From assembly GCF_001761465.1 (NCBI RefSeq), contig NZ_CP017479.1, positions 3,720,001 to 3,784,000 of the forward strand: 64,000 bases of DNA, in the 5' to 3' direction. A program made the position numbers and the translations under genes. Below, one piece after another: positions 1-10,550 of this stretch. How positions within the stretch are numbered: the stretch's first letter is position 1; every line of letters begins with the position of its first letter. The notes beneath the pieces were generated by a model that was not told the DNA's origin, searched no databases, and saw only the letters and a list, made by a program, of their open reading frames with translations. Source of the stretch: Flavobacterium gilvum. Its GTDB lineage: Bacteria > Bacteroidota > Bacteroidia > Flavobacteriales > Flavobacteriaceae.

Positions 1-911
1 GACATCGGGTTGTGTTTTTGATACGTAAAAGGTCCTAATGGACTGTCGCCTACGTGAACTCCATTGGCGTAGCCTTTAAATTCAGTTGCCGGAGCACCAT
101 ATTGCATATAATATTTTCCGTTATGTTTGGTCATCCAAGCCCCTTCAATAAAATTGCCCCAAGGTGCAGGTTCCATGTCATTGTTTGGACCAAAACGCTC
201 CCAACCATGATTTGTCGGATCTAAATTTACGACAGATTTTGCCTGTCCATAAGGTTTTTGAATATCTTCAACCTCTGTGGCGGCATATAATTTTGCATAA
301 TCCTCCTGATTTCCTTTCGGGAGCCATGTATTATAATCAACTTCGACACCTACAAGCGGTAATTTCCCGCTTGAACCGTAATACATATACACTTTTTTGT
401 CATCATCCTGAAAAATAGCAGGATCCCAAGTGGGCAACATCGCCGTATTTACATGTCTTGTCCATCTCCCTAATTTGGGATTGGCTGTTTTCCAGATGGG
501 ATGATCTTTCTTCCAGGTTGAACCCACATAAAACAAAGTGTCATTTACCACCCACGCAGCAGGTGCACATTGATCATCATCTCCGGGAAGTCGTTGAAAA
601 CTACCATAAACAAAATTCCAGTCCGACATATCTTTACTCCAAAAGAAACCCGCCTGATTGGTCGCAAACAGGTAATATTCGCCTTTGTAGTTAATAATTA
701 CGGGATCGGCACTGGAACGACGTGAATCAGGAATTCCGTTATGGTTTTGGGTTGTATAATTGTATCCGATATTTATTGGATTACAATATGTTGAAGCAGG
801 TCTGTTTGGGTCAAACCATTCCGTTTTTCCATTGCTACTGCTATTTTGAGCTGTGACAACTTGAATACTCAATGTAAAAAGAAACATCACTATTAAATTC
901 AATCTTCTCAT
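1..911 (-). CDS. Secreted GH43-like glycoside hydrolase, C-terminal part beyond window edge
   Basis: The gene starts at 911 and runs off the left edge, so about 303 N-terminal codons are visible. Residues 1-22 are a signal peptide ending VVTAQ. The rest looks like a GH43 five-bladed propeller. Asp69 in SADPVI, Asp163 in TWDPAIF and Glu256 in IEGAW fit the family's general base, pKa modulator and general acid. Family members cleave arabinans, xylans or galactans, and the substrate cannot be read from this part. The gene lies 99 bp downstream of bglX on the same strand, behind a terminator, so it may be a separate unit of the polysaccharide locus. The fold assignment is fairly sure; the exact subfamily is not. 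Confidence 0.75.
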   Translation of the reverse strand, partial: MRRLNLIVMFLFTLSIQVVTAQNSSSNGKTEWFDPNRPASTYCNPINIGYNYTTQNHNGIPDSRRSSADPVIINYKGEYYLFATNQAGFFWSKDMSDWNFVYGSFQRLPGDDDQCAPAAWVVNDTLFYVGSTWKKDHPIWKTANPKLGRWTRHVNTAMLPTWDPAIFQDDDKKVYMYYGSSGKLPLVGVEVDYNTWLPKGNQEDYAKLYAATEVEDIQKPYGQAKSVVNLDPTNHGWERFGPNNDMEPAPWGNFIEGAWMTKHNGKYYMQYGAPATEFKGYANGVHVGDSPLGPFTYQKHNPM

Positions 912-956
912 TTTCTAAACTTTTAATAGATTAATTGAAAGTTGTTTATTAAAAAA

Positions 957-988
957 TGCCCCTCGTTTAACCTAAAAAACGAAGGGCA
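957..988 (-). terminator. Rho-independent terminator after bglX
   Basis: A 12-bp stem with one mismatch (957-968 with 977-988) is followed, read on the minus strand, by a run of T. It lies between the bglX stop and the GH43 start. Confidence 0.7.
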
Positions 989-1009
989 TACTAACCAAAC
1001 TAACTAAAC

Positions 1010-3310
1010 TTACTTAACTAAATTAAAACTAACTTTATTTTGTGCGTCTGAGTTTCCGCCTACGAAAACTTCAAATAATCCAGGTTCAGCTTCAAATTTC
1101 AAATCAGAGTTGTAAAATTTCAAATCTTCTACACTGATTTCGAATGTAACAGTTTGTTTTTCTCCCTTTTTAAGGGCAATTTTTTGAAAACCTTTTAATT
1201 CTCTAACGGGTCTGGTTACAGAACCAACCACGTCTCTGATGTACATTTGGACAACTTCTTTTCCGTCGTAATTACCTGTATTTGCTACATCGACACTTAC
1301 AGTTACTTTTCCGCCGAAATTCATTTTATCAGATGAAATTTTAAGATTTGAATAGGAAAAATTGGTATAACTCAATCCAAAACCGAAAGGAAACAAAGGT
1401 TCATTTCTTTCATCGATATAATTGGATCTGAATTTTTCAAATTTTCCTTCTTTGTTAACCAAAGGTCTTCCTGTATTTTTAGAGGCATAATAAATAGGCA
1501 CTTGTCCTAGGCTTCTTGGAAACGTAGCAGTTAATTTTCCCGAAGGATTAACATCTCCAAATAATACATCTGCAATTGCGTATCCAGCTTCAGTACCAGC
1601 AAACCATACATTCAATATGGCTGGCACAGTTTCATTTTCTTCTTTTATAACCAATGGACGGCCATCAAAAAGAACTAAAACTACCGGTTTTCCTGTTTTT
1701 AATAATGCATTCAATAAGTCTTTTTGCGCTTGCGGAATTTCAAGATTGGTACGGCTGCTGCTCTCCCCGCTCATTTCGGCAGATTCTCCCAGCGCCGCCA
1801 CAATAACATCGGCTTGATTGGCAACTTTTAAGGCTTCGTTCAATAATTCTTCTTTGGAACGATTGTCTCTATGCAGGGTTTTTCCAAACATGGTGGCATT
1901 GGTCTCAAAAGTTTCATCATAATCAAGATTGCTTCCTTTGGCATAAAGTACTTTAGTCGATTTGCCGGCTACTTCTTTGATACCTGCCAATAATGATATT
2001 GCATTTTCCATTTTTGTGGCAACACTCCATGTTCCAGGCATATTTTCTTTGGCATCCGCCAAAGGTCCTATCAAAGCAATTGTTCCCGATTTTTTTAAAG
2101 GAAGTACCTGATTCTGATTTTTTAGTAAAACCAATGATTGTGAAGCTATTTTTCTTGCTTCATCTCTGCTTGCAGCGGTAAAAATATCGGTTTTGGCTCT
2201 TTTATCATCACAGTATTTGTAAGGATCATGAAACAATCCCAAATCGTATTTTGCATTCAGCATAAGCGTGACAGCTTTGTCGATTTGTTCAATGGTAACT
2301 TTATTTTCTTCCAATGATTTTTTCAAAGTTGTCAAAAGACCTTCGCCTACCATATCCATATCTACGCCCGCATTAAGCGCTAGAGCTGATACCGTTTGCA
2401 AATCTCCCATTCCGTGGTCAATCATTTCTGGAATTCCCGTAAAATCGGTAACCACAAATCCTTTAAAGCCCCATTGTTTTCTTAAAACATCTGTCAGCAA
2501 CCATTTATTTCCAGTGGCAGGAACGCCATCAACTTCATTAAAAGACGCCATAACCGAACCGGAACCGGCATCAATCGCAGCCTTGTATGGCGGAAAATAC
2601 TCATTATACATTCTGATATGGCTCATATCAACCGTATTGTAATCACGCCCAGCTTCTGGAGCTCCATATAAAGCAAAGTGTTTAACACAGGACAAAATAG
2701 AATTATTTTTACTAAGATCATCCTGTTCATATCCTTTTACCATGGCGGCGGCTATTTTGCTCCCCAAATAAGGATCTTCACCAGAGCCTTCGGAAACTCT
2801 TCCCCAACGTGGATCGCGGGAAATATCAACCATAGGAGAAAACGTCCAGCATATCCCGTCAGCACTTGCTTCCTGTGCTGCAATTTGAGCACTTCTTTCG
2901 ATTAATTTCATGTCCCAAGTACATGACAATCCAAGCGGAATAGGAAAAGTGGTTTCATAGCCATGAATTACGTCCATACCAAAAATCAATGGAATTTTCA
3001 TGCGACTTTTTTCAACTGCAATTCGCTGTACATCTCTAATTTTTTGAACAGTTTTAATATTAAATAAACCTCCTACTTTACCTTCTTCTATTTTCTTTGC
3101 AACATCAGAACTATTAGCCTGACCGGTAGTAATATCGCCAGAAGTTGGTAAATTCAATTGCCCTAATTTTTCTTCCAAAGTCATTTTGGACAATAACTCT
3201 GCAACAAATTCAGCTTTGGGTTTTATTGTAACTTGTTTTTTGTTTTCTTTCTTTTGGCTATAGCCAAAAAAAACGAAGCCTAAGAGCAGGATAACAGCTA
3301 TCTTTTTCAT
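1010..3310 (-). CDS. bglX: Periplasmic beta-glucosidase, GH3
   Basis: This 766-residue protein has a signal peptide (to about residue 19), the GH3 N-terminal barrel, the GH3 C-terminal domain and a fibronectin III-like C-terminus (around VVQMYIRD). Asp289 in VVTDF is the expected nucleophile, Lys210-His211 form the KH motif, and the GES...SGESSSR stretch (508-520) lies where the acid/base Glu of GH3 sits. It would release glucose from oligoglucosides in the periplasm. It is the fifth gene after susC, 230 bp downstream of the GH144-like gene. In Bacteroides, a GH3 next to a PF10091/GH144 gene acts on beta-1,2-gluco-oligosaccharides (established for BT_3567/BT_3566, from memory). The linkage preference here is inferred. 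Confidence 0.92.
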   Translation of the reverse strand: MKKIAVILLLGFVFFGYSQKKENKKQVTIKPKAEFVAELLSKMTLEEKLGQLNLPTSGDITTGQANSSDVAKKIEEGKVGGLFNIKTVQKIRDVQRIAVEKSRMKIPLIFGMDVIHGYETTFPIPLGLSCTWDMKLIERSAQIAAQEASADGICWTFSPMVDISRDPRWGRVSEGSGEDPYLGSKIAAAMVKGYEQDDLSKNNSILSCVKHFALYGAPEAGRDYNTVDMSHIRMYNEYFPPYKAAIDAGSGSVMASFNEVDGVPATGNKWLLTDVLRKQWGFKGFVVTDFTGIPEMIDHGMGDLQTVSALALNAGVDMDMVGEGLLTTLKKSLEENKVTIEQIDKAVTLMLNAKYDLGLFHDPYKYCDDKRAKTDIFTAASRDEARKIASQSLVLLKNQNQVLPLKKSGTIALIGPLADAKENMPGTWSVATKMENAISLLAGIKEVAGKSTKVLYAKGSNLDYDETFETNATMFGKTLHRDNRSKEELLNEALKVANQADVIVAALGESAEMSGESSSRTNLEIPQAQKDLLNALLKTGKPVVLVLFDGRPLVIKEENETVPAILNVWFAGTEAGYAIADVLFGDVNPSGKLTATFPRSLGQVPIYYASKNTGRPLVNKEGKFEKFRSNYIDERNEPLFPFGFGLSYTNFSYSNLKISSDKMNFGGKVTVSVDVANTGNYDGKEVVQMYIRDVVGSVTRPVRELKGFQKIALKKGEKQTVTFEISVEDLKFYNSDLKFEAEPGLFEVFVGGNSDAQNKVSFNLVK

Positions 3311-3539
3311 TTTCTATTATTTTTTATTTTATTATAAAATGCAAGTATTCAAGATTATCGCCATCTTGTTCTCAATAACCGTACCTTTAATCATTTAAAA
3401 ACAATATTTTGTATTTTTTAACTATAATCATAAACAAAAACAGTTAATTCTCCAAAAAAACTACAATTCTAAACAATTCACTTTTTTTGGATAATAGGAA
3501 AAATGGCTTTTGCGATTCGACTCAATTAAAGGGCATTTA

Positions 3540-4904
3540 TTAAAATCCATATTTACCCGAACTAAAACCAAGATTCTTCAAACCTTGTTGTACTTCGGGG
3601 GCATTCATGAATAATTTCCACAATAAACCTGTTCGGTAATTTTCAATCATTGGAGCTATTGTTCCTTGATCTATAGCCAAATAACGTGGTGTAACCCAAT
3701 TATAATGCGGTGAGAAAGCATCATAAGGTCCTGCAACTCCTACGTAAGTACTTTTATTTTCATCATATAAAAAATGTAAAAATCTCATACTTTCCTTTGG
3801 AGTATATGGAAAAGATGATAACGCTGCTGTAGGTGTTATAACCCCTAAATCATTGCCGGTATCATGAGCAGAATATCCAGTTGAACCATCCTTGTTTCGG
3901 GTATAGCTCGCTGTGAGTCCCCAACATTTATCGGAGTATCCTTTCCACTTTTTGGGATTATCAACACAATATTCATAGGTAATTTTTGCTTGATTTTGAG
4001 TTAATTCCCAATAGTTTGCATACTTATCCGAAAGTTTTGTCGGATCTAATCCTAGATAAGAATACTGTCCCCAAAACAGTGGCCCAGCAATTTCGCCAAC
4101 TGTATTATACTTAAGTACTAAAGGGATTCCATATTGCTTTTTATCCGTTGTAATAGCTCCGCTGCGAGCCCAGCCTTCATGGTAAGCCACTGCCGGAATA
4201 GGATGAGTTGGTGAAGCCGCTCCCATAATATAGGCAATCAGACACTCGTTGTATCCTTCGAGTTTAAATTTCATTTCCCAATGATAGGTAGGAGACCAAT
4301 GCCAATACATTGCATTTTCACCATTGGTGTACCAATTCCATTCAACGCCTTTCCATAACTTATCTGCCTTGTCTGCTAATTCTTTTTCTTGGGCATTACC
4401 GTTTTTAAAATATTCCCTTACGGCTACCAATCCTTGGCACAAATAGGCAGTTTCAACTATATCTCCTCCGTTATCTTTTACATTGCCAAAAAAAATGGCT
4501 TTCCCTGTGGTTCCATCTATCCAATGTGCCCAAGCTCCATGAAAACGATCTGCTTTCTCCAGAAAATTCATTCCGGTAATCATTCTTTTTACAGCTTCAT
4601 CTCTTGGAATAAAACCTCTTTCTACTCCAACAATCAAAGACATTAGCCCAAAACCTGAACCACCTACTGCAATTTTATTCGCTTCAAAATTAGGATCATC
4701 GGTTAGATAACGTTCTCTACCCAATTTTGAATTGGATTCTGCATAATCCCAAAAATACTTTATAGCATCTTTCTGGACCAGATCCATCGCTTGTTCGTCT
4801 GTCAACTTAGGCGATTCGACATTTGTCTTTTTTTCTTTTGTGTTGTTGTTGCAACTTAAAAGAAATAAAAAAACTGGGGCAATTAAAAATTTAAGCTTTC
4901 TCAT
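3540..4904 (-). CDS. Glucoamylase-like (PF10091) lipoprotein, probable GH144 endo-beta-1,2-glucanase
   Basis: This 454-residue protein begins with a lipoprotein signal (LLSC, Cys18). The body is an alpha/alpha barrel of the glycoamylase-like family, with FWDYAES, GGSGFG, a region around DNGGDIVETAYL and a long C-terminal part ending near LWKLFMNAPE. Some PF10091 proteins are now GH144 endo-beta-1,2-glucanases, found next to GH3 beta-glucosidases. The gene sits 65 bp downstream of the LamG gene and upstream of bglX, in one direction, so it is probably in the susC operon and cuts polymer at the cell surface. Family is confident; GH144 activity is inferred from the family and the GH3 neighbour. 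Confidence 0.82.
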   Translation of the reverse strand: MRKLKFLIAPVFLFLLSCNNNTKEKKTNVESPKLTDEQAMDLVQKDAIKYFWDYAESNSKLGRERYLTDDPNFEANKIAVGGSGFGLMSLIVGVERGFIPRDEAVKRMITGMNFLEKADRFHGAWAHWIDGTTGKAIFFGNVKDNGGDIVETAYLCQGLVAVREYFKNGNAQEKELADKADKLWKGVEWNWYTNGENAMYWHWSPTYHWEMKFKLEGYNECLIAYIMGAASPTHPIPAVAYHEGWARSGAITTDKKQYGIPLVLKYNTVGEIAGPLFWGQYSYLGLDPTKLSDKYANYWELTQNQAKITYEYCVDNPKKWKGYSDKCWGLTASYTRNKDGSTGYSAHDTGNDLGVITPTAALSSFPYTPKESMRFLHFLYDENKSTYVGVAGPYDAFSPHYNWVTPRYLAIDQGTIAPMIENYRTGLLWKLFMNAPEVQQGLKNLGFSSGKYGF

Positions 4905-4968
4905 ACCTCGCTGTATAAAAAACTTGCCAAAGCAAAAATTACTCTGGCAAATTATATTTAATTAATGA

Positions 4969-5799
4969 TTATTCATTTCCTGTATATAAAGCCCCCACTT
5001 CTGTTGCGGTCAATGCTGAAGAATACAATCTGAACTGATCCAATGCTCCAGTCCAGGAATTCATCCAGCCTTCTTCAGGATTTCCAGATCCGCCAATTCT
5101 TAAACTTCCCACTTTTGCTGTGTTAAATTTTACGTTTCCGTGACCAGTCCATTGGCTAAGTGGCTCTAATGGCACATTATCTCTATAGAGAACCATTTTT
5201 GAAATTTTTCCATCGTACACAAATGCATAATGATGCCATTGATTATCAAATATTCCGGGAACCATTTTTGCATCTAACCATTCAAACCATTTATCAGAAC
5301 CACCCGTAGTTGGCTGTTCATCAACATAAAGTTTTAAAATTGGTTTGGCAGGAGTTCCTTCTGCCATAACAAACATTGATGCCTTTGCCCAGTTGTCGCT
5401 TGTCAGAGCAAATACAAATTCTGTTTGAGTTGGAATGTTATGTTTTGCCCAAAAAGAAACCGTAAAACTACCTGCAGTCGAAGCAAAATCATTTGCAGAT
5501 GAATACGCAATAAATTTTTTGGCTGGACCTCCCTGCACTCCTTTTCCATTAATTCCCTGAGTTTGTGCCAAGGGATTATCACTAGGAAATTTTGCTCTAA
5601 TATTGTCTACAGCAAAACGCAATGGGTCAGTAGTATTGTCCTCAAAAGGAACATAAAATTTTAAAGGTCCACCAGGAGGATTTTCATCAACTGGATAATC
5701 CCCTAATTCAGGTCTTTCCATATCCTGGCATCCTATTGTCGCCATCAAAACAATTACTATTCCGAAAGCTTTCTTAATCATAGATATATTGATTTTCAT
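4969..5799 (-). CDS. LamG/concanavalin-like surface lipoprotein of the glucan locus
   Basis: This 276-residue protein has a lipoprotein signal (MATIGC, Cys24), a proline-rich linker, and a LamG-like jelly roll from about residue 75. Typical features are FTVSFWAKH, WHHYAFVYDGK and LDQFRLYSSALTATEV. Position after susD (28 bp) suggests a surface glycan-binding protein (SusE-like role) that holds the polymer for the SusCD complex. No catalytic motif was seen. Ligand is unknown; beta-1,2-glucan is inferred from the neighbouring hydrolases. Confidence 0.8.
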   Translation of the reverse strand: MKINISMIKKAFGIVIVLMATIGCQDMERPELGDYPVDENPPGGPLKFYVPFEDNTTDPLRFAVDNIRAKFPSDNPLAQTQGINGKGVQGGPAKKFIAYSSANDFASTAGSFTVSFWAKHNIPTQTEFVFALTSDNWAKASMFVMAEGTPAKPILKLYVDEQPTTGGSDKWFEWLDAKMVPGIFDNQWHHYAFVYDGKISKMVLYRDNVPLEPLSQWTGHGNVKFNTAKVGSLRIGGSGNPEEGWMNSWTGALDQFRLYSSALTATEVGALYTGNE

Positions 5800-5826
5800 C
5801 TTCTTTATTTTTTTATCGAATAGTTA

Positions 5827-7311
5827 TTAATAATTAGGATTTTGAACCAAAACTCCACCAGATTGATCAATTGCAGTTTGAGGTATAGGATAATAAGCAT
5901 TTTTAGGTTGATACCCTAAAGGCCCAAGTACTGAAACTGCATCTCCCCAGCGAACTAAATCATAGAATCTTTCCCCTTCCATAGCAAATTCAATTCTTCT
6001 TTCTCGTTTTATGGCGGTACGTAAAGTTGATTGACTTCCTGTTACCGGAGGCAAAATTCCCGCATTATTCCCTCTCGCTCTAGCTCTTACCATTTCCAGA
6101 TAACTTGCAGCAGCACTCGTATTTCCAGATTCATTGGATGCTTCGGCAGCCATCAAAAGAACATCAGCATAACGAAGAATTTTAATATTAATCCAATGGT
6201 TTTTGTTTTCACCATAATTTTGTCTCACACTAGGTGTTGAATAAGCTTTTTTATTCCAATAAGGTTGATCCAAAGGCGGTTTTGCTGGCAAGATTAAACC
6301 ATTTCCATCATCTTGACCTGAATATAAGACAGTTGCCAATCTTCTTGGATCATTTGCCTCATACGCATTTATCAAATTATCATTTGGAACGTTCATTCCG
6401 AAACCTAAATCCCATGTACCTGCACCTCTAACTCCTTGAGCTTCCCAATAATTACTTGAATAATTAATTCCTCCTTGACGTAAAAACTGAATTTCAAAAA
6501 CTGCTTCAGGAGAATTATCACCCCCTTCTTTAAACAAGTCAGCATAAGAAGAAAACAAAGAATATTGACCAGAAGCAATCACTTCTTGTGATTTTGCTAA
6601 AGATTTAGTCCAATCTCCTTGATACAAATATAATTTTGCCAATAAAGTGTTTGCAAAACCTTTGGTTGCTCTTCCTGGGTAAGCAGGCCAACTTAAAGGC
6701 AAATGCTGTGAAGCAAAAGTAAGATCACTAATGATTTGAGCATCAACCTGAGCAATTGTACTTTTGGGTTTTACGGCATCACCAGGAACTACTACTTTAT
6801 TAAGTACGATTGGAACTTCACCGTAATCTCTGCGCAAATCAAAATAAAGAAATGCTCTCATTACCATTGCTTCGGCTTTGTTTGTCAAACTTCCCTCATC
6901 TGTTGCACCAGATTTATCAACGGCATCAATCAAATCATTACAGGCATATATCACTTTATAATGTCCATTCCAGCAATCGGTATTCATAAAATGGGTTGTG
7001 GTATATTGATATTTTTCAAAATAAGGATCAAAATTTGCAGTATCACTTGCATTACTACCTGTAATTGCATCATCCGATCGAACAGACTCGAAAAAGAATC
7101 TACACCAGTCTGTAACTCCAGGCGAAGTACGAACCAATCCATATAAACCAAAAGCTTTTTCCTCAAAACCTCCTGCAGCCAAGTCACCTTCTGCGGCAGT
7201 TCCTAAAGGTTTTCTATCTAGAAACTCCTGGTCATCACATGAATTAAATAGCGGCAACATTAACAATGCTACCATTATATATTTTATTGATTTACTATTT
7301 ATACTTTTCAT
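5827..7311 (-). CDS. SusD/RagB family outer membrane glycan-binding lipoprotein
   Basis: This 494-residue protein has a lipoprotein signal with the lipobox Cys near residue 25 (LFNSCDD) and the two SusD domains: the N-terminal TPR-rich part (AMVMRAFLYFDLRRDYGEVPIV) and the C-terminal RagB part (RRIEFAMEGERFYDLVRWGDA). It starts 14 bp after the susC stop, so the two are co-transcribed. It acts as the lid of the SusC transporter on the cell surface and binds the oligosaccharide before import. Confidence 0.95.
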   Translation of the reverse strand: MKSINSKSIKYIMVALLMLPLFNSCDDQEFLDRKPLGTAAEGDLAAGGFEEKAFGLYGLVRTSPGVTDWCRFFFESVRSDDAITGSNASDTANFDPYFEKYQYTTTHFMNTDCWNGHYKVIYACNDLIDAVDKSGATDEGSLTNKAEAMVMRAFLYFDLRRDYGEVPIVLNKVVVPGDAVKPKSTIAQVDAQIISDLTFASQHLPLSWPAYPGRATKGFANTLLAKLYLYQGDWTKSLAKSQEVIASGQYSLFSSYADLFKEGGDNSPEAVFEIQFLRQGGINYSSNYWEAQGVRGAGTWDLGFGMNVPNDNLINAYEANDPRRLATVLYSGQDDGNGLILPAKPPLDQPYWNKKAYSTPSVRQNYGENKNHWINIKILRYADVLLMAAEASNESGNTSAAASYLEMVRARARGNNAGILPPVTGSQSTLRTAIKRERRIEFAMEGERFYDLVRWGDAVSVLGPLGYQPKNAYYPIPQTAIDQSGGVLVQNPNY

Positions 7312-7325
7312 AACTAGCTATATTT

Positions 7326-10310
7326 TTAAAAAGTTACATTTAATCCCAATGAAATAACTCTTGCCACAGGATAACCTCCATTGTCAACACCAAATTGAGT
7401 AGGAGTTCCACCAATATCAGGAGTAAAACCTGAAGCTTTTGTCCAGGTATATGGATTTTGTGCATTCAAATACAAACGAAGGCTTTGTATACTGGCTTTG
7501 TTTAGTAATTCAGTATCAAAAGTATATCCAAATTGTACGTTTCTCAATCTAAGGTAGCTACCATCTTCAATCATGTAAGTAGATGCCAATTGGTTATATG
7601 AAGAACCATCATTTATCCTTGGCTCCCAGTTAGATGTGCCTGCAGCTGTCCAATGATCTAACCTATCTGTTCTATAATTGAACTGAGCAAAAGTTGATCC
7701 ATTACCCCAGTTTCTATAAACTTCATTACCATAAACTCCAGCAAAATCAATAGAAAATGAAAAGTTTTTATAATTAAGAGATGCCGAGAAACCGTATGAA
7801 ACATCTGGAGTAGGATTACCAATTACAGATCTGTCATCTGGTGTTATCTTCCCGTCTCCGTTTCTATCTTTATATTTAAAATCACCAGGTCCATAAGCCC
7901 CTAAAGTACTTGGTGGTGAAGCCAAAACATCGGCATAGGATTGATACAACCCTTCAACTGTGTATCCATAAAAAGATCCCATAGGCGCACCAGCTGTCAT
8001 GATAGAAGGACCATCAAAAACCTGAAATCCATCTATATAAACAGATTTAACAACGTTATCAATGGTTGAAAAATTACCACTAAGCGAATAACTCCAATTC
8101 TCATTAATTTCATCATTCCATGAAGCACTGAACTCTACACCTTTATTTTCAATTTTTCCAGAATTGGTATAAAATTGTTCACTTCCCAAATCAACAAACG
8201 TCAATAAATCATCTGTTGTTTTATTATAATATGCTGCTTCAATTTTCAACCTGCTATCCAACATTGTTGCTTCAATTCCACCTTCATAAGATGTAACTGT
8301 TTCCCAACGCAAATCTGGATTGTTACGATATGCCAACACATAAGCAGGAACCAAAGATTCACCAAATACTGCAGACTGTCCATTTTTATAATTAGGATAC
8401 GTAGGATAGTGGATTGAAGTATATTGATTTCCTAAAGTTCCATAAGAACCTTTAAGTTTTAGGTTATTAAAGAATTTTTGTTCTTCCATAAACTTTTCTT
8501 TAGAGATATCCCAAGCCGCACCAACGGTCCAGAAATTTTGCCATTCTCTCAAGTCTGAAGAACCATCTCTACGGAAAGAGGCGTTCACAATATATCTTCC
8601 GTCATAGTTGTAAAGTAAACGGGTAAAGTATGATGCACTTGCTCGATCCCATTGATCCGAATAAGCAAATTTTGTCGTAGGATCTCCATAGGGGAATGTA
8701 TTTACATACCAAAATCTAGGATCATGAGGAATAGGAGTTCCATTAGGATACTGTTTCACATTTCCGGATAATTGCGAATAATACTGATAATTTCGATTGT
8801 ATCCTCCTAAAAGTGTAATATTGTGATTGCCTAATGATTTTGTGTAAGTCAATAAATAATCCTCCTGCATTTTTTTATCGTCTGTTTTATATTGCCAAAC
8901 ATCCGTTAATGCAAGACTTCGATAAAGTGTTGCCTGATTGGATTCATTATCCCACACATTATAAACAGGCGAATACTTTCTTTCATCTTTATTTCCTAAA
9001 TCGGCAGAAAATGATGCTCTGAATTTAAAATCTTCTAAAAATTTTATTTCAGTAAAAACACTTCCAACAAATCTAAACTCTTCTGCCAAAGAAGTGCCAT
9101 TAGCAACCCCATCAACATCAAGTAATGGGTTTCCTACCTGAGCTCCACCAATTTCCGAAGGCAATTGATTGTACATGCCTTGTTTTTGATTGTATGGTTC
9201 AACTATCGGAGTGGCTTGCAACGTACGTATGAAATCGTGTAACTGAGGTAATTTTGAGTTAGATCCCCCTAGATTTACACCTACTTTTATTGCATCACTT
9301 ATTTCTAATTCATCATTTACATTGAAGGTAAATCTTTTATAATCTTCATTTTTTATTAGACCTTCATCTTCAGTATAACCGGCACCAACATATAGTTTGT
9401 TATGTTCTGTTCCGTTTGTAACGCTAATATTATGAGTAATAATAGTAGCTCCTTTGTTTTCTATGGCATGAATCCAATCGGTATTTGCATTATACAAATT
9501 ATAATAACCATAAGGAGGTAATCCCTGATTAATTCTTTGTTCATCATACAATTTTTTAAAATTGGACGCATCCGTCAATGAAGGTTCGTTTGTAATATGT
9601 TTTATCCCAAGGCTAGTAGAAAAATTGATAGTTGTTTTACCTTCTTTGGCTTTTTTGGTTGTTACAATGATAACTCCGTTTGCTCCACGAGCTCCAAAAA
9701 TTGCTAAAGACGAAGCGTCTTTCAGGATGTCCATCGACTCTATATCATTTGGGTTGATGAAATCAATGTTATCTGTCCAAAGTCCGTCAACTACATAAAG
9801 TGGTTGTGTTTGGTATCTACTGGCTGTACCTCTGATACGTACATCCAATTTTTCACCAGGTTTCCCAGAATCGACAACAGAAAGTCCAGATACTTTACCT
9901 TGAATCGAAGCTACAGGATTTGTGTTAGGTTTGTCTGCAACATCTTTCCCCGATACTTTTACACTTGAACCGGTTAAATCTTTCTTTTTGGCTGTTCCAT
10001 ACCCAATAACTACCACTTCTTTTAGTGCAGTATCCTGGGATTCTTTCATTGTAATTGTCATTGGCTTTGCCGTTGCAGGAATAGACACTGCTTCAAAACC
10101 AACTAAACTAATTTTTAATATCTGCCCTTCTTTGGCTGCAATACTAAAATTTCCGTCAATATCAGTTTCAGCCGAGACATTACCAGCGACAACAAATGCC
10201 CCAGGTATTCCAAGTCCAGTCTGATCCAATACTTTTCCAGTGATTACTTGACCAGACATATAGGCTGGAAGTAGGATGAGTGCTAAAAAGCCGACAATAA
10301 AATTTCTCAT
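7326..10310 (-). CDS. SusC/RagA TonB-dependent outer membrane transporter
   Basis: This 994-residue protein has a signal peptide, a carboxypeptidase-D-like regulatory domain (about residues 22-95, VITGKVLDQTG to LVGFEAV), the linker KEVVVIGYGT, a plug domain (ASIQGKVSGLSV...DVRIRG...PLYVVDG) and a 22-strand barrel ending in an aromatic residue (GLNVTF). It imports glycan fragments across the outer membrane using TonB. It is first in a run of same-strand genes (SusD, LamG, GH144-like, GH3). The 240-bp region upstream carries a direct repeat that may bind the regulator. Confidence 0.95.
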   Translation of the reverse strand: MRNFIVGFLALILLPAYMSGQVITGKVLDQTGLGIPGAFVVAGNVSAETDIDGNFSIAAKEGQILKISLVGFEAVSIPATAKPMTITMKESQDTALKEVVVIGYGTAKKKDLTGSSVKVSGKDVADKPNTNPVASIQGKVSGLSVVDSGKPGEKLDVRIRGTASRYQTQPLYVVDGLWTDNIDFINPNDIESMDILKDASSLAIFGARGANGVIIVTTKKAKEGKTTINFSTSLGIKHITNEPSLTDASNFKKLYDEQRINQGLPPYGYYNLYNANTDWIHAIENKGATIITHNISVTNGTEHNKLYVGAGYTEDEGLIKNEDYKRFTFNVNDELEISDAIKVGVNLGGSNSKLPQLHDFIRTLQATPIVEPYNQKQGMYNQLPSEIGGAQVGNPLLDVDGVANGTSLAEEFRFVGSVFTEIKFLEDFKFRASFSADLGNKDERKYSPVYNVWDNESNQATLYRSLALTDVWQYKTDDKKMQEDYLLTYTKSLGNHNITLLGGYNRNYQYYSQLSGNVKQYPNGTPIPHDPRFWYVNTFPYGDPTTKFAYSDQWDRASASYFTRLLYNYDGRYIVNASFRRDGSSDLREWQNFWTVGAAWDISKEKFMEEQKFFNNLKLKGSYGTLGNQYTSIHYPTYPNYKNGQSAVFGESLVPAYVLAYRNNPDLRWETVTSYEGGIEATMLDSRLKIEAAYYNKTTDDLLTFVDLGSEQFYTNSGKIENKGVEFSASWNDEINENWSYSLSGNFSTIDNVVKSVYIDGFQVFDGPSIMTAGAPMGSFYGYTVEGLYQSYADVLASPPSTLGAYGPGDFKYKDRNGDGKITPDDRSVIGNPTPDVSYGFSASLNYKNFSFSIDFAGVYGNEVYRNWGNGSTFAQFNYRTDRLDHWTAAGTSNWEPRINDGSSYNQLASTYMIEDGSYLRLRNVQFGYTFDTELLNKASIQSLRLYLNAQNPYTWTKASGFTPDIGGTPTQFGVDNGGYPVARVISLGLNVTF

Positions 10311-10475
10311 AGGTTCGTTACACGTTTAAGTTAGTATAGCTAAGTTAATCAAATACAGCGTTTTAGTAATAAAAACACCTCTACTACACAAACACATCAA
10401 AAAGCAATACAAAATCATAACAACCTAATTTACAGGTTATTAAATATTATTAGAAGTGCTTTAACAAATTGTAAT

Positions 10476-10494
10476 GATGTAGTCTTGATGTAGT
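10476..10494 (-). promoter_or_regulatory. Direct repeat upstream of susC, candidate regulator site
   Basis: Two identical 8-bp units (ACTACATC on the minus strand) lie at 10476-10483 and 10487-10494, spaced 11 bp, about one helical turn. They are 166 bp upstream of the susC start and just after the regulator gene, fitting an activator site. The role is inferred. Confidence 0.35.
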
Positions 10495-10550
10495 ATAATT
10501 CAGGAAATGAACTATAAAAGAATTTATTTTTAACAAATAAATACTCTTTT